Below the pieces are notes generated by a model. It saw nothing but the letters and a program-made list of their open reading frames with translations. It had not been told where the DNA came from and searched no databases. From positions 186,001 to 250,000 of the forward strand of contig NZ_JAFEWE010000008.1 of the NCBI RefSeq assembly GCF_017355785.1: a stretch of 64,000 nucleotides of DNA. Reading direction: 5' to 3'. The translations under genes and the position numbers were made by a program. The stretch is from Desertivirga arenae (lineage in GTDB: Bacteria; Bacteroidota; Bacteroidia; Sphingobacteriales; Sphingobacteriaceae). Shown here piece after piece: positions 9,285 to 18,083 of this stretch. Every line of letters begins with the position of its first letter. Position 1 is the stretch's first letter.

Positions 9285-9701
9285 ATGGCGAGATTGATAC
9301 TTATTGATGATGATCCAACTTATCACTTTTTAGCAGAAAAACTACTTAGTCATTATAGGCACTTTCAAAATTATAAGTGCTATACCGATCCAAAGGCTGC
9401 CCTTACAGATTTAGTCGACGCCTATTATGGCACTGAAGCATTGCCCGACATGATCTTACTGGATTTGAATATGCCAGAGGTAAATGGCTGGGAATTTTTA
9501 GAGATGTTTGAAAATATGAGAGTACTGATAGGAAAACAGATCCCTATTTTTATCGTCACTTCTTCCATCGATCCTAATGACAAAGCCAGGGCTCTGCAGT
9601 ACCCGATGATAAAGGGCTTCTACTCCAAACCTTTATCTCCTGCTATATTAAATTCTGTGATCAACCATCGTGTTAAAATCAAGGATGATTGGGAAAGCTG
9701 A
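9285..9701 (+). CDS. Single-domain response regulator (receiver only)
   Basis: The 138-residue protein is a lone receiver domain: acidic pocket 'LIDDDP' at the N-terminus, phospho-acceptor Asp in 'MILLDLNMPEVNGWEF', conserved Ser in 'IVTSS' and Lys in 'GFYSKPL'. It has no DNA-binding output domain, so it probably acts by protein contact or phosphotransfer. ATG 9285 fits the family; the reading frame is open further upstream but that part overlaps the preceding gene. It faces the large PAS kinase gene tail to tail (47-base gap), which could be its partner. Confidence 0.9.
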   Translation: MARLILIDDDPTYHFLAEKLLSHYRHFQNYKCYTDPKAALTDLVDAYYGTEALPDMILLDLNMPEVNGWEFLEMFENMRVLIGKQIPIFIVTSSIDPNDKARALQYPMIKGFYSKPLSPAILNSVINHRVKIKDDWES

Positions 9702-9748
9702 GCACAAGCCAGTCAAAAATTGGTTAACTGACTATAACCAGTGAAATA

Positions 9749-12196
9749 CTAAGCTCCTGGGAACGGAATAGAAAACCAAAATGTCGACCCGGCTCCTCTC
9801 TTAGAAGTTAACCCAATTTCCCCCTGATGTAGTTGCATTATTTCGGCAGATATATAAAGTCCTAAACCCATTCCAGAGTATTGCAAACCTGAAACGTCTG
9901 CCCTGTAAAAGCGTCTAAACAAAAACGGCAGCTTTTCCTCCTCGATCCCGATCCCCTGATCTGTGACAGACAGTTTCAGCTTGCCATCGAATTGTTCAGT
10001 TAACACCCGTATTTCAGAAGACTTGGGAGAGAATTTAATAGCATTGCTGATGAAATTAACGATCACCTGCTCCAGGCGGTTTTCGTCTGCAAACACCTCC
10101 AAGTCCAAATCGCCCTCCACCACCAGTTGATGAGTATCCGAAACCGTAACATGTTGCGAACAATTTTCAATCAATCTTGAGAAATTAAACCAGGTTTTAT
10201 TCAGGCTCAACTGTCCTGCCTGAATAGCAGAGACACTGAGGAGATCCTTTACCAATGCTCCCAATTTGCTGGCACTTCTACTGGAGGCAGCAAGTAAATT
10301 ATGAATTCCATTTGTTTCCGGCTCTTTCTCCGATGCCCGCATTAACATCTGTAACGTAGCCATAAGTGTAGTAAGTGGTGTTTTAAGTTCATGTGATGCT
10401 ATCGACAAAAACTCGTCGCGACTACGAATAGCGTTCTTTAATTCCGTCACATCCTGGCAAATAACCACCCCTGCTATAATCTCACCAGAGCCATTTTTGA
10501 TGGGCGCCGAACTCATTCTTAATACAGCTGGCCTCCCATCTCCACGGATAATATCAATATCTTCATCCGTTACATATTCTCCTTTTTTAATCGCACGCAT
10601 CATTGGCCAATCCTGCTCTTCGAATTTCCTGCCGTCAGGATGAAAGCCGGTACGGTCATTATATTGCTCAATGTTCCCTGACTCCCTCACAGGGAAGCCC
10701 CACACAGCGTTTAGCTTCTCGTTAGCGAATACTATTTTTCCTGAAGGCGCCTCAGCGATGACTACGGCTCCAGGCATTTGTTTCATTACCGCTTCAAACC
10801 TGTTCCGTTCAAATTCCACCTCTCTAAGTAGTCGCTTGTTATGTTCCAGAGCTTCCTGTTGCTCCTCATATAATCGCGCGTTCTCCAGCGTAAGCGCTAT
10901 TCTCGTAGCGAAATCTTTGGCAAACTGCAGATCTTCTTCCCCAAAGTGTTTTCCATCTGTAGTGGATAGCAGATTAATGCACCCAGTAGTTCTATCCCTT
11001 ACGGAAAAGGGTACCAGGATGGAAGAACGCAGATTAAGGGTCTTAAGCAATTCTAATTGTTCCTTATCAGGGATAACTGCCTCCAAGATCTCATGGGTAA
11101 TCACCGGAATTAATGATGCCTGTCCGCTTCTAACAGTATTGGCTGTATAACTATTACCATGAAGATGGATCGGTTTTTTCTTCCGTAGTTCATAAGAAAG
11201 CTCCACATATTTGGGGTCCTGGTGCGCTACATACAATTGCTCTATAATATCATCCTTAATCACATTGATCGTGAAGAAATCGGCAAATTTCGGAACAATA
11301 AGTTTTGATATTTTCTCCAGAGCAGTTTTTGTATCTAAAGAAAGCGCCAGTTCATTACCCGCCTTATTCAGGTATTCCAATAGTGCCCCACGTTCCTGCG
11401 CTTTTTTCCTTTCAAGCACAAGATCTGTAACATCATATCCAATGGCAATAATTGAAGTGACCGCTCCGTTTTCGAAAACAGGTTGATAAACAAAGTTTGA
11501 GTAAACTAATTTGACGCTCTCTTCCTGAGTTATATTAAAGGGAACCTCAGTGCCATAAAAAGCTTTGCCAGTTTCAAAAACACCAGTCAGGATATCAAGG
11601 ATTCCCTGCTCGAGATATTCCGGGAATGCCTCTGCCATTCTTTTCCCTATTACACCCGGTCCCTTTTGCCACATTTCCAGGCTTTTCTCATTCGCCGTTT
11701 CAATAACGAAGTCAGCACCGCGCAGTAAGGCCATAGCAACTGGGGCCTGGGAAACGGTATTTCTAAACTTCAACTCAATATCTTCCGACCTTCTTTTAGC
11801 AATAACGCTAGCGGTAACATCATAATACATGCCCAGGATACCGATACTATTTCCAGTATCATCTTTAATAGGACTGAAAGTGGAGTCAAAGAAAGCATCT
11901 ACGGCTTTTCCGTCCTGCTGCATTGGCGTCCAGGCTTCCTTTTGATTAAGAGTGGTGCCTGTTTCAAATACTCTTTTAAGTATTAGCGTGAGTGGCTGGT
12001 ATACCGTTTTTGGTAAGGCCTCTGCAACAGAACTTCCAATCACTTCTTTAGTTTTACCCCATATAGAGAGTAAGGCATCATTAATATAAGTAATCCTGAA
12101 GTCAGTTCCCTCAAAAACAACAATGGGGTATGGCGCATTCAAAAGCGCATTTTGAAGAATTACCTGAGATTTTCCCTGGTTTAAAATACTATCCAT
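9749..12196 (-). CDS. Cytoplasmic multi-PAS/GAF sensor histidine kinase
   Basis: This 815-residue kinase has no transmembrane segment. In order it shows PAS (about residues 15-135), PAS (about 150-270), GAF (about 285-445), PAS (about 470-595), HisKA ('SIASHELKTPLTTLMATLQ') and HATPase ('VNFISNAIKFSP', 'DQGIGIEEEK', 'GMGLGLYIS'). Such kinases sense internal signals or diffusible small molecules. The output partner is not in the operon; the receiver-only protein encoded convergently is a candidate by position. Confidence 0.93.
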   Translation of the reverse strand: MDSILNQGKSQVILQNALLNAPYPIVVFEGTDFRITYINDALLSIWGKTKEVIGSSVAEALPKTVYQPLTLILKRVFETGTTLNQKEAWTPMQQDGKAVDAFFDSTFSPIKDDTGNSIGILGMYYDVTASVIAKRRSEDIELKFRNTVSQAPVAMALLRGADFVIETANEKSLEMWQKGPGVIGKRMAEAFPEYLEQGILDILTGVFETGKAFYGTEVPFNITQEESVKLVYSNFVYQPVFENGAVTSIIAIGYDVTDLVLERKKAQERGALLEYLNKAGNELALSLDTKTALEKISKLIVPKFADFFTINVIKDDIIEQLYVAHQDPKYVELSYELRKKKPIHLHGNSYTANTVRSGQASLIPVITHEILEAVIPDKEQLELLKTLNLRSSILVPFSVRDRTTGCINLLSTTDGKHFGEEDLQFAKDFATRIALTLENARLYEEQQEALEHNKRLLREVEFERNRFEAVMKQMPGAVVIAEAPSGKIVFANEKLNAVWGFPVRESGNIEQYNDRTGFHPDGRKFEEQDWPMMRAIKKGEYVTDEDIDIIRGDGRPAVLRMSSAPIKNGSGEIIAGVVICQDVTELKNAIRSRDEFLSIASHELKTPLTTLMATLQMLMRASEKEPETNGIHNLLAASSRSASKLGALVKDLLSVSAIQAGQLSLNKTWFNFSRLIENCSQHVTVSDTHQLVVEGDLDLEVFADENRLEQVIVNFISNAIKFSPKSSEIRVLTEQFDGKLKLSVTDQGIGIEEEKLPFLFRRFYRADVSGLQYSGMGLGLYISAEIMQLHQGEIGLTSKRGAGSTFWFSIPFPGA

Positions 12197-12421
12197 TATT
12201 GCTTTCCCTTAACATCGTGTGCAATATTAGGGTTTTGTTCATCAACTATTTTTCGATGCTTCTAAAAATATTATTATGTAGCTGGTAGGGGAAGAGGTTG
12301 TTTTAATTCAGGTATTGAAGTTCTTGGAGTATGACAATAAACTAGTGCTTCCTTAACCTGTGTCATAGTTTATCTTCTTATTATTAGGTAAATATCTTGA
12401 AAATTTGCATGGATTTTTAAT

Positions 12422-12461
12422 AAAAATAGTTACAACTTCTAACTGATTAGCACTATTTTTG
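12422..12461 (+). promoter_or_regulatory. Promoter with inverted repeat before the abiE locus
   Basis: A perfect 9-base inverted repeat (AAAAATAGT at 12422-12430, ACTATTTTT at 12452-12460) overlaps a Bacteroidota-type -7 box, TATTTTTG (12454-12461), 13 bases before the abiEi start codon. AbiEi antitoxins are known to repress their own promoter by binding inverted repeats, so this is a plausible operator. Confidence 0.5.
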
Positions 12462-12474
12462 TAATAAGGAATCA

Positions 12475-13059
12475 ATGAACAGACTTGAAGAATTAAAAAG
12501 ACATCTTAAAAGAGGTCAAGTGTATCGTCGGGATGATCTAGCCAAATGGTCTAAATCAATTGATCGTCACCTTGATGCTTTGGTTGAAGAAGATACCCTT
12601 CAAAAACTTTCTCATGGTTTATACTATTACCCGAAATTAGGTGCCTTCGGTAAAACTCCACCAGAGGAAGAGATCTTGATACGAAGCTTTCTTAAAGACG
12701 ATAGGTTTCTGCTTACTTCAGCAAATTCTTATAATAGTTTAGGAGTCGGTACTACCCAGTTGTATAATGAAAGAATTGTATACAATCATAAAAGGCACGG
12801 TGAATTCAAATTTGGAAACAGGAGGTTTTCATTCCGTATGAAGCCACATTTTCCAAGCAAAGTTACCAGTGAATTTCTGTTGGTTGACCTTTTGAACAAC
12901 CTTGAAACACTTGCCGAAGATTCTGCGGAGGTATTAAGGAACGTAGCTATTAAGGTTCAGGCTATGGATACCCGGAAATTGAAACGCTATGTATCTAAGT
13001 ACGGAACGGCAAAGGCAAAAAAACTACTAACTCCACTCTTGGAGTCGCCAACTAATTAA
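12475..13059 (+). CDS. abiEi: AbiEi-like antitoxin / transcriptional autorepressor
   Basis: The 194-residue protein has an N-terminal winged-helix region ('HLKRGQVYRRDDLAKWSKSI', then 'LSHGLYYYPK') followed by a C-terminal domain, the layout of AbiEi-type antitoxins from type IV toxin-antitoxin systems. It is followed after one base by a nucleotidyltransferase toxin gene, the standard order. The toxin frame is broken by a stop codon, so this antitoxin may be an orphan. An inverted repeat over its promoter supports self-repression. Confidence 0.85.
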   Translation: MNRLEELKRHLKRGQVYRRDDLAKWSKSIDRHLDALVEEDTLQKLSHGLYYYPKLGAFGKTPPEEEILIRSFLKDDRFLLTSANSYNSLGVGTTQLYNERIVYNHKRHGEFKFGNRRFSFRMKPHFPSKVTSEFLLVDLLNNLETLAEDSAEVLRNVAIKVQAMDTRKLKRYVSKYGTAKAKKLLTPLLESPTN

Positions 13060-13060
13060 G

Positions 13061-14017
13061 ATGCCTCTTAGCTATTTACATGATCGAAAAGATTTCCCCG
13101 AGCTCTTGCTAATTCTTGAGAATGAGACGGGCGTCCTGGCAAATCTAATTGAAAAAGATTACTGGCTGATGCATGTTTTATATGGGCTGAAAGCTCAGGG
13201 ATTTAAGTTTGAATTGAAAGGCGGCACTTCATTGTCAAAAGGATTTAAAGTAATAAATCGCTTTTCTGAAGATATTGATATTCACATCAGCCCTCCGGAA
13301 AGGTTCCGAATTAACGAAAACCCCAAAAACAACAAGCCAAATTATGTCAAAGCCCGGAAAGAATTCTATGACTGGCTTGCCGAAGCTATTAGGATAGATG
13401 GCATTGTTTCAGTTATAAGGGATCCTGTGTTTGATGATTCTGAGAATTACCGGAGTGGGGGCATTAGACTTTATTACCATTCCTTCACATCATCTATACC
13501 GGGCGTAAAAGATGGTATTTTACTTGAAGCAGGATTTGATACGGTAACTCCTAACAAGGGTATTACAATCAGTTCATGGGCGTTCGAGAGAGCATGTGAA
13601 ATAGAATCTATCAAGATTGTAGACAACCGAGCAATGGACGTAAGTTGCTATCATCCAGGCTAAACATTTGTAGAAAAGCTTCAAACCATTGCTACTAAAT
13701 TTCGTCAGGAACAGGAAGATGGAAGGCAAAAGCCCAACTACATGCGGCAATACTACGACATATATTGTCTATTAGAACATCCTCTTGTATTGGACTTCAT
13801 TGGCACTTCTGAGTATAGAGCACATAAAGAAAACCGCTTTCCAAAGAAAGATTTCGCAATTCCTATCGTGGAGAATGAAGCATTTTTACTTTCCAACGAA
13901 GATAAACGGGCAGCATTTAGGAAACGATACGAACTTACAAAGGCTCTATATTATAAAGGGCAACCAGATTTTGATGAGATATTTGGTCGAATAAAAGAGT
14001 TCGCTGAAAGACTGTAA
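13061..14017 (+). pseudogene. abiEii: AbiEii-type nucleotidyltransferase toxin broken by an in-frame TAA
   Basis: The frame encodes a nucleotidyltransferase of the AbiEii/AbiGii toxin family. The first part (200 codons) has the family core 'ELKGGTSLSKGF' and 'RFSEDIDIHI', where Gly-Ser and the two Asp residues form the catalytic site. A TAA at 13661-13663 stops it after '..CYHPG'. The same frame then continues with 'TFVEKLQTIATKF' and an intact C-terminus to the stop at 14015-14017. Read through, the product is 318 residues, close to family length, so one codon change explains the break. The truncated product keeps the catalytic half but loses the C-terminal helical region. Nonsense mutation and sequencing error cannot be separated here. 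Confidence 0.85.
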
Positions 14018-14226
14018 ATCGGCGAATAAGGTTTTTCTATATTTATGAAAGACGAAAAGGTGGAGAACATTTCTTAACCCTCGTAAATCAGAAAAAACTT
14101 CAATAAAAGGTCTAGCAGGAGGCATGTACGTGTAAAAATCCTGAGTAAATAGGCCTGGTATACACAGCCAATTTAATTCCAAAATTAGTTTCAATCAGGA
14201 TCCCACATCTGATACCTAACAAAACT

Positions 14227-14264
14227 GTAATTAGCCTACAAAGACCAGTAATTAGGCTACAAAA
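14227..14264 (+). promoter_or_regulatory. 21-base-spaced direct repeat, probable AraC-type operator
   Basis: Two 17-base segments, GTAATTAGCCTACAAAG (14227) and GTAATTAGGCTACAAAA (14248), match at 15 of 17 positions and start exactly 21 bases apart, two helical turns. They end 46 bases before the dehydrogenase start, just upstream of TTTG and TATAAAATTT promoter-like text. AraC-family proteins classically bind direct half-sites at 21-base spacing, and an AraC regulator is encoded right after the dehydrogenase. Confidence 0.6.
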
Positions 14265-14310
14265 GCTATGGAGTGTTTGCGGACTTTTGTTTCTATAAAA
14301 TTTAAATAAA

Positions 14311-15138
14311 ATGATAAATAGAAACGATAAAGTATGGTTCATTACGGGCGCTTCCCGTGGATTAGGACGCATCTGGACAGAGGCAGCATTAGAACGAGGC
14401 GACCGGGTAGCGGCCACCGCACGTAAAAAAGAAGATTTAAAGGCGCTCGAAGAAAAATATGGTGACAGGGTACTTATCCTTGAACTTGATGTGACTAATT
14501 CCGAACAGGTAAAGGAAGCTGTTACCAGTGCCCATAACTATTTCGGCCGATTAGACATTGTGTTGAATAACGCTGGTTACCCACTTGTAGGTACCATAGA
14601 AGATGGAAGCGCAGAAGATATTCGTGCCTTATACGAAACGAATGTTCTTGGTCCGGTAGCAGTAATTCAGGCCGCTTTGCCTCTTTTGAGGGAGCAGGGT
14701 TACGGCCATATCCTGGGTACTTCCAGCAATCTGGGTCATATGGCTTTGCCCATTCTGGGATATTATTGTTCCTCCAAGTGGGCATTTGAAGCGATCCACG
14801 AAAGCCTCGCAATGGAAGTTTCTCAATTCGGCATCAAAGTTACCATCATTGAACCGGGGGCGTATGCAACCGAATTTGGTAGTGACCAGATCGGGAAGCT
14901 GTTTTCGGGTAACGAAGTATACCATGAATTCAAAACGAAATTTTTGGAGGAATTGCAGGGGATCGAAAGGGGAAATCCTTCGGCTACACCGCAAGCCTTA
15001 TTTAAGGTTGTGGATGCAGAAAACCCTCCGCTGCGCTTCAACCTGGGAAGCCACAACCTGCCTGGTCTAAAAGCGGTGTACGCGGAACGACTAGCTACCT
15101 GGGAGGCTTGGGACGAGATTTCCCGTTCAGCGCAATGA
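14311..15138 (+). CDS. Short-chain dehydrogenase/reductase (SDR)
   Basis: The 275-residue enzyme is a classical SDR: cofactor motif TGASRGLGR near the N-terminus, NNAGY in the middle, catalytic Ser in 'GTSSNLG', and YCSSK as the YxxxK catalytic pair. The basic residues after the glycine motif ('TARKKEDLKAL') suggest NADP(H) preference, which is inference. The substrate is unknown. An AraC regulator follows on the same strand 59 bases later, and a 21-base-spaced direct repeat lies upstream. The two may form a regulator-target unit. Confidence 0.92.
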   Translation: MINRNDKVWFITGASRGLGRIWTEAALERGDRVAATARKKEDLKALEEKYGDRVLILELDVTNSEQVKEAVTSAHNYFGRLDIVLNNAGYPLVGTIEDGSAEDIRALYETNVLGPVAVIQAALPLLREQGYGHILGTSSNLGHMALPILGYYCSSKWAFEAIHESLAMEVSQFGIKVTIIEPGAYATEFGSDQIGKLFSGNEVYHEFKTKFLEELQGIERGNPSATPQALFKVVDAENPPLRFNLGSHNLPGLKAVYAERLATWEAWDEISRSAQ

Positions 15139-15151
15139 AATGACAAAAATT

Positions 15152-15186
15152 GGACACCTACCAACAAATAGTATGGATAGGTGTCC
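15152..15186 (+). terminator. Hairpin between the SDR and AraC genes (terminator or attenuator)
   Basis: A perfect 9-base inverted repeat (GGACACCTA at 15152-15160, TAGGTGTCC at 15178-15186) with a 17-base loop lies 13 bases after the SDR stop. It is followed by TTAAATTA, a weak U-tract, so termination may be partial. It could also be an operator for the next gene, which starts 11 bases later. Confidence 0.4.
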
Positions 15187-15197
15187 TTAAATTAGCT

Positions 15198-16118
15198 ATG
15201 ATGAAAAAGAATGATCAACAGCCATTAAAATTGGAGTCGCTCAGCGAAGCGCACCGGATGTTTGGTCTGCCACAGCCGAAACACCCGCTGATCAGTTTAA
15301 TCAACGGCGCGCATGCCACACTTGAAGGAAAACTTCCATCACCTCTTGTATTAGCTTATTATAAAATTGCTTACAAGCCAAAACTTGGCGGAAAGTTGAA
15401 ATATGGCCAGAGTTATTATGATTTTGACGAGGGAGGCTTACTATTCGCTGCTCCTGGCCAGATCATAGGAGGAAACGATCTGGATGGATCAGTATGTTCG
15501 AAATACACTCTCCTTGTTCATCCTGATTTCTTCCTGGGTTACCCGCTTGCTAAAAAGGTTAAAGAGTATGGCTTTTTTTCCTATAGCATCAATGAAACCC
15601 TGCATTTATCGGAAGAAGAAAAGAATACCATTATGGCTATTTTCGGTTTTGTGGAAAAGGAACTGGATAGCCGGATCGATAATTTTAGCCATGATGTCAT
15701 TATATCTCAGCTTGAGCTATTACTAAGCTACGCCAATCGTTTTTACAAACGACAGTTCCTGACCCGTAAAGCGTCCAGCACGGGTATATTGGAACGGATG
15801 GAAGAGCTATTGGATAATTATTTTATAAATGGGCTGAGTGTGAACATGGGTATCCCTACTGTAGCGTATTTGGCCCAAAATCTTAACCTTTCTCCCAACT
15901 ACCTGAGTGACATGTTGCGCTCGCTGACAGGCCAAAGTGCACAGCAGCATATTCATGAACGGCTGATTGAGATGGCAAAAGAGAAGCTTTCGACAACCAG
16001 TTTATCTGTTAGCGAGGTTGCGTATGCTTTAGGCTTTGAGCATTCACAATCCTTCAGCAGGTTATTTAAAACCAAAACCAAGCTTTCCCCCCTCGAGTTC
16101 AGAGCGTCGTTTAATTAA
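15198..16118 (+). CDS. AraC-family transcriptional regulator
   Basis: The protein (306 residues from ATG 15198) has a C-terminal AraC DNA-binding domain (about residues 225-305), with 'VAYLAQNLNLSPNYLSDML' as the first HTH and 'SVSEVAYALGFEHSQSFSR' as the second. The N-terminal region includes a cupin-like stretch ('KYGQSYYDFDEGGLLFAAPGQ') expected to bind the signal. ATG 15198 is preferred over the in-frame TTG at 15150 because the latter would put the intergenic hairpin inside the coding region. It probably controls the preceding SDR gene. Confidence 0.9.
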   Translation: MMKKNDQQPLKLESLSEAHRMFGLPQPKHPLISLINGAHATLEGKLPSPLVLAYYKIAYKPKLGGKLKYGQSYYDFDEGGLLFAAPGQIIGGNDLDGSVCSKYTLLVHPDFFLGYPLAKKVKEYGFFSYSINETLHLSEEEKNTIMAIFGFVEKELDSRIDNFSHDVIISQLELLLSYANRFYKRQFLTRKASSTGILERMEELLDNYFINGLSVNMGIPTVAYLAQNLNLSPNYLSDMLRSLTGQSAQQHIHERLIEMAKEKLSTTSLSVSEVAYALGFEHSQSFSRLFKTKTKLSPLEFRASFN

Positions 16119-16237
16119 GATTTCCTGTAAGAGGTTTTGAGAAAAACATGTATCTAAGAGGCATCGTTAGCTATAATAATAAGTAATTATGGAAACTAAC
16201 ATACCTGGGCCAGAAGCAGAATTACTAATTTTAGAGC

Positions 16238-16681
16238 ATGAAAACACAGAAAGCGCTGGTTGGATTAACTAAAGACGCAGGTTGGCAGTTTGGGCTTAGA
16301 AAAACATTTTCTTATTCTAAGGAATATCTATGGGACTTCATGTTTTCAAAAAGCGGACTCGTAATTTGGCTTGGAGAAATAGAGGATGAATTGGAAATCA
16401 AAAAAGCCTATCTTACAGGTGATGGCATTGAAGGGACTGTTACCACTCTTACTCCGTATTCTCACGTCAGGATGAGTTGGAAAAAGAAAGAATGGAATAA
16501 TTTTTCAGCACTTCAAGTTCGCATTATTGGAGATCGCGAAAAAGCAACGATCAGTTTTCATCAGGATAAGCTCTTAAGTAACGACCAAAGAGAGGAAATG
16601 AAGTTGTATTGGAACCAGAAATTAGCTGAAATAGAACTTGGGTTAAGAACAAAAGGTTACAGTGAGGAACGCAGATTGTAG
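16238..16681 (+). CDS. SRPBCC (START/AHSA1-like) domain protein
   Basis: The 147-residue protein resembles the SRPBCC fold: an N-terminal beta strand with 'LRKTFSYSKEYLWDFMFS', a 'GLVIWLGEIEDELEIKK' segment, strands around 'PYSHVRMSWKKKEW' and a long C-terminal helix. These proteins bind hydrophobic ligands or act as co-chaperone-like partners; no specific role can be assigned. It is a single gene 119 bases after the AraC gene, convergent with a lipoprotein gene. Confidence 0.7.
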   Translation: MKTQKALVGLTKDAGWQFGLRKTFSYSKEYLWDFMFSKSGLVIWLGEIEDELEIKKAYLTGDGIEGTVTTLTPYSHVRMSWKKKEWNNFSALQVRIIGDREKATISFHQDKLLSNDQREEMKLYWNQKLAEIELGLRTKGYSEERRL

Positions 16682-16725
16682 ACCATAATAATTAAGAACG
16701 GTAGGAGAGGCTATTAATCTCCATT

Positions 16726-17121
16726 TTATTTAGTCACCGTAACTGTATGGGTGATGAAAGTCTTATCAGCCTTAACAAATTTTAATTCGTATTTTCCAGT
16801 AGCGGAGGCTTTGAAGTTGTAACTTTTAGTGATAGCTTTCAAAGCCTGATAGCATGCTTCGCCTGTGTATATTACGCTTCCTTTTATTACGCGTGTATTA
16901 CCGTCACCTGTTTCCTGGAATTCACCGGAACTAGCACAACCATTAATACCTTGTAGTGTTACCTCCAGGCTTATTTCCTGACCCACTTGTACAGAAGTTG
17001 GACCTTCCACTTTAATTATAACTGAGTTCTCTAAACTAAAATCTGATCGTTCACCTTTATCACAACTGCCTAGGGTTAATACACCTGAAATAATCAGCAT
17101 AAAAACGAGAATCTTTCTCAT
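16726..17121 (-). CDS. Small predicted lipoprotein
   Basis: The 131-residue protein has a signal sequence with lipobox LGSC (Cys about residue 20). The mature part is beta-rich ('VIIKVEGPTSVQVGQEISLEV' style strands), suggesting an immunoglobulin-like fold, and it contains three further Cys residues. It is likely anchored in the outer or inner membrane. The next lipoprotein gene upstream on the same strand is 116 bases away. No function is known. Confidence 0.7.
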   Translation of the reverse strand: MRKILVFMLIISGVLTLGSCDKGERSDFSLENSVIIKVEGPTSVQVGQEISLEVTLQGINGCASSGEFQETGDGNTRVIKGSVIYTGEACYQALKAITKSYNFKASATGKYELKFVKADKTFITHTVTVTK

Positions 17122-17237
17122 AATACTATTTTTACTAGTACGTAATAGCCTTAGTTTACGCTACAGGAAGCTACAGAAATAATGCCCGCCGACAAGCGAA
17201 AGTTTGCGGAGAATGAAAATACGTAACCTAAACAGCC

Positions 17238-17951
17238 TTAATAATCCAAAGAACCTTCAAAATTTATCCAGCAAGGCCCATTTGAAACTTGGGTTTCACC
17301 AGTTATAAGGTTGATTGTGGATGTCATGCATTCGTTATAGCCGTTCACATAACTGGCACCGGCGCGCAACATAAAATGTCCGGACGCTCTGCTAATTATC
17401 GTTCCCGAATTACAAAGGTTATCTACATGAGCCGCCTTCTTCATCCTTTTTAATGCTTCTTCCTTAGATGGTATATTCAAGGTACTTTCGCCTGAAAGTT
17501 TAGTTACACGTGAATTAAAAGCTTTGCTATCTACGATTGTTCTTATATCCTCTTTCGTTAGATAGACATATCGCGGGACAGGAAGAGCTGGGTAATAAGT
17601 ATTATCTTTATTTATTTTTATAATAAAGCTATCACCCACATAAGTGGATGCCCAGCCAACCGTTACTCGCATCGTAACCCAAAATACGATGCCATCCTGA
17701 AATTCATTGATCGAAGTTCGTACTATCTCAATATGATTCCTAAAGTACTCTTCATCAAGTCCATTTTTCTCCAGGAGAATACTTTTCCAAATAGCTTCAT
17801 ATTTCTTACAAGTCTCTGAAACACAAATGTCTTTAGTGAAATTGGGATTAGAGCTCTGTGGAATTTCTGTACAAGTGGTATTATGAGTTCGGGTTTCCTT
17901 CTTGCATGAAGTCATGATCATCGGAAGGATTAATAAAAGCCAGCACTTCAT
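17238..17951 (-). CDS. Predicted lipoprotein of unknown function
   Basis: From ATG 17951 the product has 237 residues. It begins with a lipoprotein signal ('KCWLLLILPMIMTSC', lipobox MTSC). The frame is open further upstream to 18143, but that extension lacks signal character and overlaps the divergent gene at 18084, so the later start is chosen. Several Cys residues in the mature part ('CTEIPQ', 'CVSETCKKYE', 'CNSG', 'CMTS', 'GPCWINFEG') suggest disulfide bonds. The family was not recognised. Confidence 0.7.
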   Translation of the reverse strand: MKCWLLLILPMIMTSCKKETRTHNTTCTEIPQSSNPNFTKDICVSETCKKYEAIWKSILLEKNGLDEEYFRNHIEIVRTSINEFQDGIVFWVTMRVTVGWASTYVGDSFIIKINKDNTYYPALPVPRYVYLTKEDIRTIVDSKAFNSRVTKLSGESTLNIPSKEEALKRMKKAAHVDNLCNSGTIISRASGHFMLRAGASYVNGYNECMTSTINLITGETQVSNGPCWINFEGSLDY

Positions 17952-18083
17952 AAGTCGGTTATATTTAAGTGAATACGAGTACAGATTCAATAATGAAACA
18001 CTTTGGCGAAAAGAGTTGGTAAAAGGGATAAATGAAACGTAGATGCCTACAATTCTTTTTACTAAAATCCATAAATTTACAAC

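Noticed and set aside
10671-11825. Several plus-strand ORFs opposite the multi-PAS kinase
   Set aside because: They are antisense shadows of a gene with complete PAS, GAF, HisKA and HATPase motifs; their products are Ser-rich with no domain.
14112-15167. Minus-strand ORFs opposite the SDR gene
   Set aside because: They are antisense to a gene with intact SDR cofactor and YxxxK motifs.
15150-15197. TTG start for the second AraC regulator
   Set aside because: It would place an intergenic 9-base hairpin inside the coding sequence; ATG 15198 gives a normal family length.
16189-16272. Short ATG frame before the SRPBCC gene
   Set aside because: It has only 27 codons, runs into the SRPBCC gene in another frame and shows no conserved character.
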